From the NCBI GenBank assembly GCA_033439295.1, contig JAVTLE010000014.1, forward strand, positions 2,170,001 to 2,234,000: DNA of 64,000 bases, written 5' to 3'. This document shows, piece after piece, positions 1 through 12,700 of the stretch. Made by a program: the position numbers and the translations under genes. Numbering within the stretch: the stretch's first letter is position 1; each line of letters begins with the position of its first letter. The stretch is from Deuterostichococcus epilithicus (lineage: Eukaryota; Chlorophyta; Trebouxiophyceae; Prasiolales; Stichococcaceae). The notes below the pieces were generated by a model. That model saw only the letters and a list, made by a program, of their open reading frames with translations, searched no databases and had not been told where the DNA came from.

Positions 1-148
1 ATCTGCGGTGGTGTGATCAATTGATCAGTCAGGCGGATCAGCCATTGGAAATGAGTGCACTGCCAAGCACTGAGAAGCAAGCCCAGTATCCAGACGCATG
101 AGGTGCATACGAACACAGGTTGCAGAATGTGTTGCGAGATGTCCCTCC

Positions 149-3100
149 TCAAGCATACCGGCGCATCGGCGCCTGGTAGCTGCTGCCGGAAGCGCCGTCT
201 GCCCGTCCGGGCTGCAGCGGCACCAGCTGCGCGGCGTGGCGCATGAGGACGTGCGCCCGCAGCAGCGCGGCGGCAAGGCGGGCATGCCGCACAGGCCGGC
301 TGACAGCGCACAGCAGCGGGTGCATGCTGATGGGGGTGCTCTCCTTGCAGCCCAGCGCGATGATGGGACGCCCCTTCCAGCCGTCCCTGCGGCATGTGAG
401 AAACAGCGCTGGAACATGCGAAAGTTAAGTTGCGAGGCCGTGGAGCACTGCCGCCAAGTGCAGCTGCTGGCAATTCTGAGCATGTGGACCTAAAGGTTAT
501 TAGGATGCCCCAGGTGCTGTGGCCCATTGTTGACTAGCGGACCTTCTGGAGCCAAAACTGGCAAGAATTGATCTACCAAGTAATGCAGGTGGGCCGGGCA
601 GGACGGCACCTGATGGCAGCAACGGCGGTGGCCGCGTCGCCGATGATGGCAAACTCCCGCGAAGCGCTGCGCGGTGTGCACGCCTCGATCGTGGGCAGCA
701 TACCCAGCGCCATGCAGCTCTCGTACACCTGCAGCGCAGACACACGAGTTATGAACTCAGAGGAGTCCGGCAGAGCAGAGAAATTACTCAATCTCAACGC
801 CAGAGCCGCAGCTGTGGCCAGGACCATGCAAGCTCAGCAGCATGCACACCCTGCGGCACCGCCCTGCTGCAACCTGGAATGCGACCTGGAGGACGAGGCC
901 ACCAGCCAAGTCAGCCAAGCAGGCGAGCTGTATTAAGTTGCAGCAGCACCTGCACGGCCGTGGGGCCGTGGGCGACGTCGATGACCACGGAGCGGTTTCT
1001 GAGGACCTCGCACTGGCGCGCAGCCTTAGCGTCGAGCCCCGCCTCGGCGGCCGGCTCCGCCGGCGTCATGAGGGACGAGATCGTTGTCGAGGTCGCCCTG
1101 GCGAGGTCGTCCGCAGCGGGGATGTCGCCGGTCGCCAGCCTTGCGCAACAGGCACACGCATAATCCAGCACGACTCGTATGCAGAACTGGCATGCATGCC
1201 GCAGGTGCCCGTGATGGTTGGCAGCTGCAGCAGCGGACACGCGGCAACCGCCAGCCGCAGCGCATAGACAGGACTGCTGCTGGCAGGCGTGAAACCCCAT
1301 CAATGCTGATGCGCACCCGAGCTTGTTGAAGGCATTGATGAGCGCCCTGCTGGGCTCGTCGACGCCGCTGCTGCCGCTGACGCTGCCGGCGCTGCCCGCA
1401 GAGTCCGCGGTGCTGAGGCCAGCGCCGCAGCTGTTGCTGCCGATGCCGCTCATGTTCAGGCTGCTACTGTGGCTGCCGTTGCTGCGGCTGCTGTTGCTGG
1501 CGCTGCCGCTGCTGCGCAGGTCGTGCCCGGCACTACTGATGTCGCTGCCACTGCAGCTGGGAGCCACCACCGCAGGGTTGCTGCCGCCGCAGCTGGACCG
1601 GGCGCCAACCACCGCGCTCATGGCGACGCCGGCGGGCACGCTGCCGCCGCTGCCGTGCCGGCCGCCGCCGTGGCCGGCGTCAACGCCTTTGCTGTGGCTG
1701 CCATTGCTGAGGCCGGTGCTGCCGCTGGATTCGGTGGGGCCATAACCCTGCTGCGCCGGCGACAGCAGCATGGTGAAGTGGAATGTGGACCCGACGCCCG
1801 ATTTCGACTCGGCCCACACCGTGCCGCCCATCAGCTGTGCCAGCTGCCTCGAGATCGCCAGGCCCAGCCCTGCAGCGCACAGAGCTGGATTTGAGGTCCA
1901 GATGGCTGACGATTGGACAAGACTGACTTGCGATCTGGTCATCAATGACCAGACGCCGGCGCCGCGTCAACACTGACGGCACAGATGGGTGTGCTGCAAG
2001 CCGACAGTGAGCCAGGCGGACTGCACTGCAGTTAAGCATGAAAGCCAAGCTCACCAGTGCCGCCATACTTGCGGCTCATGGACTCGTGAGCCTGCTGGAA
2101 GCTGGTGAACAGCTTGGACATGGCGCCGGCGTCGATGCCGATGCCGGTGTCACGCACACTGACGTGGATGCACTGCCGCCCGGGGGCGTCGGGCGCTGCC
2201 TCCGCCGTCGCCGTCATGACCACCTCGCCCTGCTCTGTGAACTTGACCGCATTTGCCAGCAGGTTCGCCAGCACCTGTGGAGCGACAGATCGGATGCTGC
2301 TTGCATCACTGGCTTTCTTCAGCGTATCGGAGATCAGGCAGGCGTCGAGTGAGCGCGAGCAGTCGCAGCACAGCAAGCAGGTGGCAGCCGGCAAAGCCCG
2401 TCAGGGGCGCGCCTGGCGGATGCGCAGCGCGTCGCCGAGGAAACTGCGAGCAGCCAGATCCGGGTGCAGCGAGTACGCCAGCTGCAGGCCCTTCCGCTCC
2501 GCATCTGCCGCAACCTGCCCACCACCACGAACACTGTTGGGCAGGGAGTCTGACCAGCAGGGGCTCTGACGGTTGCAACACAGATCATGTCCCCGACCCG
2601 AAGGAGCCACACCTCATTGCACAGTGCCCATGCAGCTTGAAAACTACCGTCAGGTGACGCCTCACGAGTTGTCAACCGACGAGAACGACACGCAGCAGCC
2701 CCAGCGCCACACACCATCTGGAGGCTGGCTTCGAGTGTAGCACGCAGGTCCAGCGGCCGTGAATGCAGCGTCATGCACCGCGCGTCGATCTTGGAAAAGT
2801 CCAGGATGTCGCCCAGGATGGTCAGCAGCGTGTTGCCGGAATCCATCAGCATGTCCGCCAGCTCCCTGCGTGGAGCGGCGCAAGAGGTGCTGACTGTGGA
2901 GGCAAGGGGCGCTGGGTGTGATGGCACAGGGCGAGGTGTTTGAGAGCGGTGCAGCTGGAGTGACATCCGCAGCCCTCCGTATGCTGCAGGAAGATCTGCA
3001 GCTCAACCAGGCAACGCTTCCGAGGGCACCCACCTCTGCTCCGGCGTCAGCGAGGTGGACAGCAGCAGCTGCGCCACTGCCAGCATGCCGTTGAGCGGCG

Positions 3101-3680
3101 TGCGGATTTCGTGGCTGATGTTTGCCAGGAACATGTTTTTGGCGCCGTTGGCCACTGGCTCCGCCGTGTTGGGGCCAGGTCCGCCGCTGCGTCGCCGCTG
3201 CTTGTCCTGTGGAGAATTCAAGCCGGCCCACTTGGCGGGCCTGAAGACCAATGCGCGCGGCGCTGGGCTCCATGGACAGGAGTCCGTGCTGCAGCATGTT
3301 GGAGCTGGGCAAGCGTGGCATGTGTGGTTCGTTAGCCCGGCCGCCTGGTCTAACAGCCATCACACAGGTGCACATTTGAGGCCCAGCTGGACTGTGCGTT
3401 CACAGGATCGTCAGGAGGCAGGGGTTGCGACCCGGCACCTTGCTGTTGCGGCGTGCTGCGCGGGTGAGGCTGCGAGGCGACGGGAGGCTGGACGACATCT
3501 GGCGAGACATACATTGCAGTGACTCCCCTGAACGTTGCGCAACAGCATCCGTGGTCAGCGCGCCTCTTTTAACGCCGCAGGGCACGGTGGTTAGCAGGAA
3601 TGCAGGCGAGCAGGGCAGGTGCTCACCTTCGAGGACCGGGCTCGCTTGCTGATCACCGCGAGGCAGCCGCCCAGTGACAT
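149..3680 (-). CDS. Histidine kinase with divergent receiver-like C-terminus
   Basis: Predicted two-component sensor kinase, read on the minus strand through several introns. A possible first exon (3627-3680) encodes a short N-terminus from an ATG at 3680. A Pro/Gln-rich exon (about 3390-3530) follows. The H-box [12 protein letters not shown] lies in 3003-3251, with the phospho-accepting His at 3113-3111. Downstream come a [10 protein letters not shown] segment (about 2790), an N-box [14 protein letters not shown], a G1 box RDTGIGID, an F-box-like LFTSFQQ, and a G2 motif GGTG/LGLAIS split by an intron near 1880-2060. A Ser/Gly-rich linker of about 140 residues (1330-1760) leads into a receiver-like fold: VVIDVAHG near 970, FAIIGDA near 640, [10 protein letters not shown] near 370 and [13 protein letters not shown] near 290. 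A stop is seen at 149-151. I see no CHASE, PAS or membrane segment, so it may be soluble. The 5' start and terminal exon are uncertain. Confidence 0.75.
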
Positions 3681-4668
3681 CTCTGCGCGCGTCAACGACG
3701 ACCGTGTGAGCAGAAGAGAGTGGGTGGCAGCAGAATGACAGCGGCTGCGACCCTGACTCCAGAACGCGCCTCAGATTGCCGTTCGACCCGACGGCGGCAT
3801 GGCCGCTCTCTTGCCGCATGCCAGACTGCAGGAAGGTGTGGAGGCTGCCGTCGCGTTTTATTTGCCGCCAGCGCCGGCGGAGCAGCGCGGGGACAGCGTC
3901 AAAGAGCACTGCGCGGCGACCCGAGGGGCGGCCGCAACTACCGCGCGAGCTCTTGCGGTGAGCACACCAGCACCAGGACCTGGTTTTAGCTGTCGTTCAG
4001 GCGTCGTGACAGGCGGGGAGAGAGGGCCATGATGATGATTTTTTTCAAGATATTTCAGCAGAAAGCGAGATCTCGCGGGATCTCCGCGGAGAAATCAGGA
4101 TGGGCCGGGACCCCACAGACTTGCAAATCAGGGCGTGGAAGCTATTCTCTGCATTGAGAGCCCCAGAAAACAACCTTCGCAAATCCACTTGGCGCCTGTT
4201 CGCCGTCTGCGGACCTGCAGCCCAAGTAGATTTACGAAGTTGACACATCGAATTTGGCACATTACTCATCGGCCAGGGCCCAGTGTAGATCTGTAGAAAC
4301 TTGGAATTTGAGGGGACTGCTGGTGTCGGAGAACTTTCGTAAACGCCCCGGCCCCGGCCTACACTCCACCAGTTGTTGCGCGATCGCTGAATCAAGACAT
4401 TCAGACATTAATGAACAAGGTTTTCGAGCTGGATTGCTGTAGTTCCTGTAGTTCCTGACGGTACCGGGCTCCACGCACCTTGGTGGACGCGGTGCATGCA
4501 TGTTGCGGGAGGAACTCCAGTCTGGCGCGATCAGGAGGTCCAGTGTGAGACTGCGCACCGCGACGGTTCTGAGTGCGTGAGCTTCTGAGCCTGCTCACCA
4601 CGTTCGATCGAGCACACATACACATCATCACTCGCAATCTGCGTCGTCACAACCCTGCGGGCGGGAAT
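3681..4668. promoter_or_regulatory. Divergent intergenic region between kinase and P450-A
   Basis: No convincing coding exon is seen in this 1-kb stretch, which separates the minus-strand kinase from the plus-strand P450-A start. It should hold both promoters. It contains the paired palindromes described separately at 4065-4092. The 5' end of the kinase is uncertain, so an upstream kinase exon could lie in 3700-3990. Confidence 0.45.
4065..4092. promoter_or_regulatory. Two adjacent perfect 12-bp palindromes
   Basis: GCGAGATCTCGC (4065-4076) and TCTCCGCGGAGA (4081-4092) are each perfect dyads, separated by GGGA. They lie in the divergent promoter region, about 580 bp before the P450-A ATG. 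A role as binding sites for a dimeric regulator is inference only. Confidence 0.35.
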
Positions 4669-7600
4669 ATGAGCATCAGCAATAGTATCGCAGCCAGTTT
4701 GGGCGGCTGGAAGTGGGCGGCGTGGCTCCTCGCTCTCCTGGTGCGTTGTACGGCACCTTCCCGCTCCTTTTGCAACCTGGCTGTTGGAATTCCAGTAATA
4801 CATGTCGACAGCGCGAAATTCTCGCGGGCTTAATTGAGGAGAATGATGGGCGTCATCAGCATCCGCGCAGCCACTGCGGGCGGCTGAATTTCGCAACGCA
4901 GATTGGTTGTCAAAGTCGCGACCCATCCGGCAACTCATCATCAACCTGCAGCGCGACTTCTTGCAGGTGCTGTACGGCTGGCATCCAATAAAGCGATGGC
5001 GCTACAGACATATCCCAGGTGCTTTCGACCTCTGTGACGCGCCGTGGCATGCATGTGGTGCGCATACGACCGACGTCCGAGCTAATGCCATCGATGCATG
5101 AAGCTTAGTGCAGCGAGGACTGAACACTCCGTTACCGAGGTACGCAGGTCCACCGCCAACATGGCTGATTGGAAATCTTGCGTGTATCGTGCGCCTCGGA
5201 TACCCAAAGGCTTTGCAGCTGTGGGAGGCGGAGTTTGGTCCGCTCTTCGTGGTCCGCTCCCTTCATTTCTTTTCGTCTCTCACTTACTTTTTTCGTTCCT
5301 TCTTTGGTACCCTGCCATAAATTCCACCGGCCTGATTGCAACCAATTCTCCATCCCCTGGCGGCAATCGAACCATGAGCTCATCGGCACATGTTCAATGC
5401 AGGTGTGGCAAGGCGGCACCGTGCTTGTCATCACAGAGGATCCAGTGGCTGCCAGGTTTGAAACTTTTTATTGTCTCACAACCCATGCGGCTGCGCATCG
5501 ATGTTGTGGTCAGCCCCCTCATGCGCACATGAGTCGACCTCACTTGCCGCAGGAGCGTCAACCTGCACAATCACGATCGGCCGCCAATCCTGCAGAATTT
5601 CGTCGGTGAGTCTGTTGCACGCTCGGATAAGCAAACCTGACTTCAGCCGCATGCAGAGTGTCCTGATAGTCTGGCAGCCATTACTGTCATGCACTCAGGT
5701 GCCGAGAATGCGTTTGACAATGCGGGAATGCTCCTGGCCAGAGGCGACAAGTATTGGCAGTCCCTCAAGCAGGTTGAACTTCCTGTTACAAAACAAAACA
5801 CGTGTCCTGAGGATCTGGATGTTGATCCTTCACCTTGTCTCCCTTTTGAATGCATGTTATTTCAACGCAGGCATGGCAGGCCATGTTTCAGGGAAGTAGC
5901 TTACGAGGCTACACTGGCCTCATGAACGCCTCGTCAGAGCGGATGGTGGATGTGCTGTCGGACAAAGCAAAGTCTGGAGAGGTAGTTGAGATCTGGCGCC
6001 TGTTCGGCTGCCTAACCATGGAGGTCGTCGGCTCCACCGCTTTCGGGTGATGCTCTCCCCCTCTCTCTGGCCCCGCGCACTCCCCTGCTGGCCTCATGCG
6101 TGCCGATGTGCACAAGACATGAATGCACCCCCCTGCAGCAGCAGCATGCGATTAGCGCTGCGCCTTGCTGCTCTGTTTGCACAGGAACCATTTGCAGCAT
6201 GAGCACCTGCAGACATGACAAGCATGTAATGATGAGCGCAAATAATGTCCTCGCAGGATCGAGCTACGCACAGTGGAGGACCACGCACAGGCGGTTGGGG
6301 TTGACATCTCGACCGTCACCTTTGACGATGCCGACAGCGATGCGTCAAAGCTGCTCAAGGCCCTCGCCGTGCTCTTTGCCTTCTCAGGTGTGGGAACCTC
6401 CTGTGAACATCTCTGCCTCCGCAGGCTTCGTCCTCGATTGGGCAGCCGCCCGCCAAGCGCCGGATCGTGACTTCACTCATAGGACGCTGCGCATGGGGGT
6501 TCATGATGGCGTCGTGCACACGTTCAGCTCATGTTCCAGACCAACAATGATTGTGTTCCTCGTGCTTGCAGGCCCGGATGCCTCGCTGTATGTGCTGGCC
6601 CAGATGCTGTTTCCGGATGCGTCGCTGCTCATCCGCTGCCTGGCCACCTATCTGCCAGACCCAGCTCTGCGCCAGCAGCTGAAGGTGATTCGACCATGAG
6701 CTATGGTTAAGGGCTCGCATTGCTAATCTGCACAGTCGCCAGCAACACCTGCTGCGGCACTGGCCACTTGGACGAATCGACTGCTCAAATGCTGACGAGG
6801 TGTTGAGGTGTGAGGTACCTTCATCTTGTTGCACCTCTTCGTCCTGCCTGTAAGCCAGATGCACCATTCTGCACTGGTCACTGCTTCGTCAGCTCCCGGA
6901 GTCTGCATGCAGGCGCGTCGAATTGTCCGGTCGATCTGCTACAAGCTGATCAGTGAAGCGCGGCAGCGGGTCATGCCCGCCAGGGCCTCTGACGGCGCTG
7001 ACAGCGGCAAAGGGAGCCGAGGAGCCAGCGCCACTGGCAGCCGCGCCACTGGCAGCAGCACCAGCGGGCAGGACGCGTCGGAGAGCTGGAACCCGCCGGC
7101 GGTACGGCAGAGCGCGCTGCCAGCCGGCGGCTTCATCAGCCACCTACTGTCCTGTGACAACAAGCTGCTTGGCAGGAAGTTCACGGATATGGAGGCGAGT
7201 TGCTGTTGAACCCCTGGCGCATCCACCGAACACTGACATACATGCTGTTTTGCATATCTTGTGTACGTAGTGGGCTTTGACGGCGTGCCTCAGCAGGCAC
7301 ATGATGCAGCGTGCCTCAGCATGTTCATGATGCTGCAGTCGTCCGACATACAACCATTCCACTCACTCTAGGGCAGCGCGGCATTGCGCACCAATCCATA
7401 GGAAACCCGACTGGATTCGCATCGGAGAACCTCCGCGCCGTGCGCGTTCTGGTTTCTCGTTGCACGTCAACAGCCTCCCCCAGGATTACAGGTGCCCACG
7501 AATGGCAACACACTGCTGATGATGCTCTGCAGGTCGCGGCGCAAGCCTTCACATTCATTGTCGGCGGCTACGAGACCACAGCAAGCGCCCTGGCCTTTGC

Positions 7601-8745
7601 AGTGCACTTCATCGCACAATTTCCCGACAAGGAGGCCAAGCTGCTGGCGGAGATAGATGCCTTTGGCCGCGCGTCCGTCCCTAGCTACGACGATCTCAGC
7701 CAGGTGAGCCAACGGTTATCGATAGAATTTTCGCGAGCCGAGGTTGGAAGGGATTGTTGCGGCAGCATCCTCACACTGCGGTCTTGGCGCTGCCTGCAAG
7801 CACCGGCTGACTGACATTGGAGACACACTCTGCCGTGGCTGCAGTTCCCCTATCTGGACGCGGTGCTCAGCGAGACAATGCGGCTGCTGCCGCCGATTTC
7901 GCTGGGCACCATCCGCGTGGCGCGCAGCGAGATGTTGCTGTGCGGCTACAGGGTTCCGACCGGCTCCTACGTCAACGTGCGCCCTTCCCAGCAGAGCGCA
8001 GTTTTCTCTGAAGTGTTGCTATCGAAAACCTTGAATTAACGAGTGTTGTTGCGCAGTTTGCAGTCACCTGAGCCTGCCTGATGTTGTCTCCTCCTGCAGG
8101 CAGCCTCCTTCTCGTTCCATAACAATGCCAAGTACTGGGTGGAGCCTGCTGATGCGTTCTTGCCAGAGCGTTTCCTGACGGACAAGGGCACCAGCATGGC
8201 GGCCTACTGCGCCTTTGGTGATGTGAGTGATCTGTCTCATGAACCAGGCTCAAGTCAGACATTCTAAAACTTTCCATCATGAAATACTTTGAAACACTAA
8301 TGAAATGTACTAGATTAATATTGATGCGATCTCGTGAAGGCATCACCGCGTGTTGTGCAGGGTGGGCGATCCTGCGTTGGCTACCGCTTCGCCAGAGCCG
8401 ATGCAAAGGTCTGCACTCCACCTCTGAATGACCTCTGCTGCAATGGCATTGACGACTGCATGTCAATGCTGGCGCTTGTTATCTATTTGACGTTCCCGGC
8501 CCCCATCATGCCTGCAGATCGCGCTGGTTCGACTCTATCAACACTTCTGCTTCCGGCTGATGGAGGGCCAGGTAATCTCACGCATCCGCTCAAATTCACT
8601 TTTGCCCAATGCCGCTGACCCAATGCCATTGTACATACCATCTGACAGCGGACATCTGTTCTTGCAGCTCCCATTGGCAGTGCACACCAACCTGACGATG
8701 GCGCCAACGCATGGCGTGAGGGTCACAGTCCACAAGAGGCCGTAG
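4669..8745 (+). CDS. Cytochrome P450, array copy A (CYP3/CYP5/CYP711-like)
   Basis: Haem-thiolate monooxygenase, probably anchored in the ER membrane. About 570 aa in roughly 16 coding exons. Exon 1 (4669-4740) encodes the anchor ending in WAAWLLALL. Exon 2 (4967-5018) gives YGWHPIKRWRYRHIP, and exon 3 starts with the proline hinge GPPPTW. Later landmarks are HNHDRPPI (5570), the I-helix GGYETTASALAF (about 7563), ExxR as SETMR (about 7870), PERFL (about 8165) and the haem motif FGD/GGRSCVGYRFA with its Cys at 8373-8375. An intron splits the haem motif directly after FGD. The stop is TAG at 8743. The exon ending at 7194 needs a GC donor. The family resembles the thromboxane-synthase/CYP711 group; the substrate is unknown. 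It is the first of three tandem paralogues. A Ser/Gly/Ala-rich stretch sits before the I-helix exon. Confidence 0.88.
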
Positions 8746-9718
8746 GGCATCGCATTCTAGATTCTACAACAGGCCACAGGGCATCGCAAAATAAAGGCAT
8801 GTTTTTTTGGTCGTTGCCCTAGGCTGAATGTGCAGCAGCGTGCAATGCCATTCCATGTTCCCATTCCTCTACATATCTGCTTGCCGCTAGCCGCGTGCGT
8901 GCGTGCGTGCCGTAAGGCAACGCAGCTGCTGCCATGACTGGCGCAAGCGACCAGTCGAGCCCACTGCACCCTTGGGATGCCCCGTTGCTGCCTGTGCATG
9001 CTGACGAGCTTTGGTTGGTTCGTTGGTACCACACGCATTGCCTGAGGTTTTCAGGAGACTTGCATAACGACAGACTGCTTCATTCGTTGAAATTCATACG
9101 ATACGATGCGAGACGTGGAGTCGTAGTGGACGGCGCTGCTGCCGCAGGAACGCACAACGCCTTCGCTGCAAAACTGACACACTGGCCTACCCAGCCTTGA
9201 TTTGATGCGCAAAAGCTGCGAGAGGAGCTGAGGAGGAGCAGCGCTGCTCGGCCTTGCACCCGCCGCATCACCCGCCGCATCGCGTGGAGCTGGGGGACTC
9301 GCAAGTGGAAGGCTAAGATTCGTGCCGATGATGCGGGATGATGGTGCAATGCATGTCACGCTACATGATGATGTTGTTGTCTCAACAATCATCAGCAAGC
9401 TCGTCAGCGGTCTTTTGATAAAAGGCGACTCTGGCAGCCTAGGTCCCCTTGCGGGTTGAACGCTGCCAAGCCGCACGAGAAAGCCGTCCGTCAGCTGTAC
9501 GTCGGGTGCAGTCGAGCTCGAAGCGCGCCGAAGAGCTGTACAGCCCCTCATCTCGTTTCTGGCATCAGGTTAGCCACGTGGAGTGCAGCGCATCGCGAAG
9601 CTGCTGGTTTGGTGTTGTGGACTGTGCCATCACCTTGCAGCTTCGCGTATTGCTGTCGAGGGCGTCCAATCTCTGCTCAGTGATTCGCCTTGACCGGTAT
9701 TGAATCCGAAGGGACACC
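8746..9718. other. Intergenic, P450-A to P450-B
   Basis: No credible gene. Just after the P450-A stop, the motif AGGGCATCGCA occurs twice (near 8746 and 8777), followed by an AATAAA-like hexamer at 8790-8795. A short (CGTG)n microsatellite lies near 8892-8910. The longest reading frame here (minus, 9051-9551) shows no family features. Confidence 0.5.
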
Positions 9719-12700
9719 ATGGACGTTGCTCGAGGCCTGTCGGGTGTCCTGGGCAGCTGGGCCTGGATTTTGGCTGTCTTCACCTGCCTGGTACAACTCC
9801 AATCCCAGTGCAATGCTAAAGACATGCTGGTATAGCCATGCCGAACGAGCTGAATCATCAAAATCATGTTTTTGGGTCATTTTGTGGTCCACAGCACTCC
9901 AGCAGCCCTGCGCAGTGGCTCAGCATTGACGTGGTTGACATGTCACCCTGTGAAGGCGTGTCATCCCCATCCCCTTTTCAGGTGTATGGGTTTCACCCTA
10001 TCAAGCGGTGGCAGTACAGACACATCCCAGGTGCGCACTGGTCTACCTGAGTTTGTGCATCGAAACACTGGGGCGGTGGCGCAGCTGAGCACGCCGGCCT
10101 GATTTCCACAGGCCCGCCGCCGACGTGGCTCATCGGCAACCTGCTGACCATCATCCGCATGGGTTTCCCCGAGGCTATGCAGATGTGGGCTGCCGAGTAT
10201 GGCCCTGTGATGAAGGTCTGCTTTCCCATATTCTTCTGCTCCTTCTTCCTCTTGTCCTCCTCCTTGTTCACTCTCGCTCGTGCACGTTGGGCTGGAATTG
10301 AGCAGTGTGTCCGCCGCCTGCTGCAGATCTGGCAGGGCGGCAGCATTCTCATCGTGGTGGAGGACCCTGAGGCCGTCAGGTTGTCAGGCACACGCAATGC
10401 TCCTGTGACATGTCTGGCGTGTCACCGCAATCTCATATATTTTATATATATACATGTATAGCAGTGGTTGAACGACCTGTGTGTACCACCAGGACCGTCA
10501 ACATGCACAACCATGATCGGCCACCCATTCTTTCATCCTTTGCTGGTGAGTGTCTGTGCAGACGTCGCAGACACCTGCCGAGTGTTGAAGAGCAGCGTTC
10601 ACCAGCGTTTACTGGTTCAACGAATTACATGCAGGCAGGCAGCGAGAATTTGACTTCTCAGGAATTCTGCTGGCCGAGTGAGTGTCCAAGCGTTGCGCTT
10701 ACAGTAGCTTGCAGTTGAACCTGGCCGTTTGGAATCGCCATCAGCTGATTGTGTTTCTTCATGGTCCCTATAGCGGAGGGAAGTATTGGCAGGCCTTGAG
10801 GCAGGCCTGGCAGGTAGTGTTATCTCCTTCTGTCTTCCACATGTTCCCCTCGCCATTTGTGGGGCTACATGAGGTGGCAGGCAATGCCCTCACTGAGCTG
10901 ATTGACGGATCACATCCATGGGCAGGCAATGTTCCACTCCAGCTCGCTGAGGGGCTACATGGACCTCATGAACGCCTCTGCCGAGCGGCTGGTGGACGTG
11001 CTGGCCAGAAAGGCCAAGATGGGCCAGCCGGTGGAGATTTGGCGCCTGTTTGGCTGCCTGACCATGGAGGTCGTCGGCTCCACTGCCTTCGGGTGACGCC
11101 CGCTTTCTCATTCAGATTCGCTGGCCCCATGCGGGGCATGGCTGCAAGCGCGGGTTACCTTTGATCTCTGCGGCATGCTGCTCACCGCGTGCAAACGCTT
11201 TCTGCAACACATGCTGGCAGCGTGACGCATCAGCGCCAGCGGTCGCACCTTGGCTCACCTTTGGCTTTCGACCTGGTGCGCAGCTTGGAGCTGCGGACGC
11301 TGGAAGGGGACTCCAAGGCGATCGGCATCGACGACAAGGTCATGACCATTGACGACGAGGACGACGACGCGACGCAGCTGCAGAAGTGTGCCGCAGTGCT
11401 CTTCGGCTTCAGCGGTGCGAAGTGGCGGCCAGTGGCGGCGCCGCTCACACACTAAAGCGTGCCCTCATGACTCTGCCCCCGCAGCAGGCCTGCCGCTGCG
11501 AGCCCGTGCACACACAGAGCAAGACGATGCAATGGCTTAGCAGCCACTCGAATGCTGAAGTCGCGCTCGTGCAGGGGCCCGCGTCTCGCCATACGTGGCG
11601 CTCAACCTGCTGATCCCAGATGCGGCCCCGCTGTTCAGACGCCTCGCAACCCGCTTCCCAGATGCGGCTTTGGGCAAGGCACTGAAGGTGTGTCCAATGT
11701 CACGGCCAGTGCACTACAGACACGTGCCGCATCGCACGCCCAGCGCTTGCTGTCTGCTGGGTTTCCCAAGGCATCACGTCCATCGCAAATTGTTCAAGCC
11801 TGTCATTCGAGGCCCGTTCCCGGACAACTCGCACCGTGACGAGGTTCAGGCTCACAGTGTGTCTGTGCCGACAGGCCCGCCTCAAGATCCAGGCGATCTG
11901 CTATCGCCTGATCGGCGAGGCGAAGCAGCGGATGCAGGCCGAGGCCAGCAGCGGCGGCGTCACGACTGCTGACGCGGCAGCAGCCAAGGGCGATGGCAGC
12001 AAGGCGGCCACGAATGGCGACAGCAAGGCAGCCACCAACGGGGATGCTGCATCGGGCACGGGCCAGCTGCCGCGCAGGCGCGTGGGACCGCTGCCGCCGG
12101 GCGGCTTCATCAGCCACCTGCTCAGCTCCGACAACAAGCTCATTGGGCGTAAGCTCACCGACTTCGAGGTGCGCTGGCTGCGCAGTGCACAGGGCGATGT
12201 GTGTCAACAAACCAAAGCTTAGCAGCCAGTACAGTGTGGTGGCACGTGGCAGCGTGATCGCCCCCAAGCACGAGCTGCTCTGATGTAAGCGCGGCAATTG
12301 CTGCTGGTGCAGGTCGCCGCGCAGGCATTCACCTTCCTGCTGGCAGGTGGATCTGCCAACGCGTCTCACTCAGCCCAAGCGGCTTTGTTGCTGGCAGAGG
12401 CGGAGCCTTCTATGTGCTTGGGACAACCTGTGCCGGGCTGTGCACCAATGCTAGTGCCGGATAGATGGCGCCACATCAGTGGCCCTTAATCCATGTCCGA
12501 TGCAAATGCGACGCACCTGATTGGCCACTGCATCCTGCTCACACGCTGGCAGTTCAAAGACTGATGCTCATGTTGCTGGCTGCAGGCTACGAGACCACAG
12601 CGTCAGCGCTGGCGTTCACCGCATACTGGGTCGCGCGCAGCCCAGACAAGGAGGCCAAGCTGCTGGCGGAGATCGACGCTTTCGGCCGCACCGCTGTGCC

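Noticed and set aside
1323-1745. Plus-strand Leu/Pro-rich and Ala-rich frames
   Set aside because: Complement of the Ser/Gly-rich linker of the histidine kinase.
9051-9551. Minus-strand 166-codon frame between P450-A and P450-B
   Set aside because: No recognisable motif, no splice support, and ordinary intergenic composition.
10436-10460. AT-rich TATATATATACATGTATAG tract as a promoter
   Set aside because: Lies inside a P450-B intron; no transcript start is suggested nearby.
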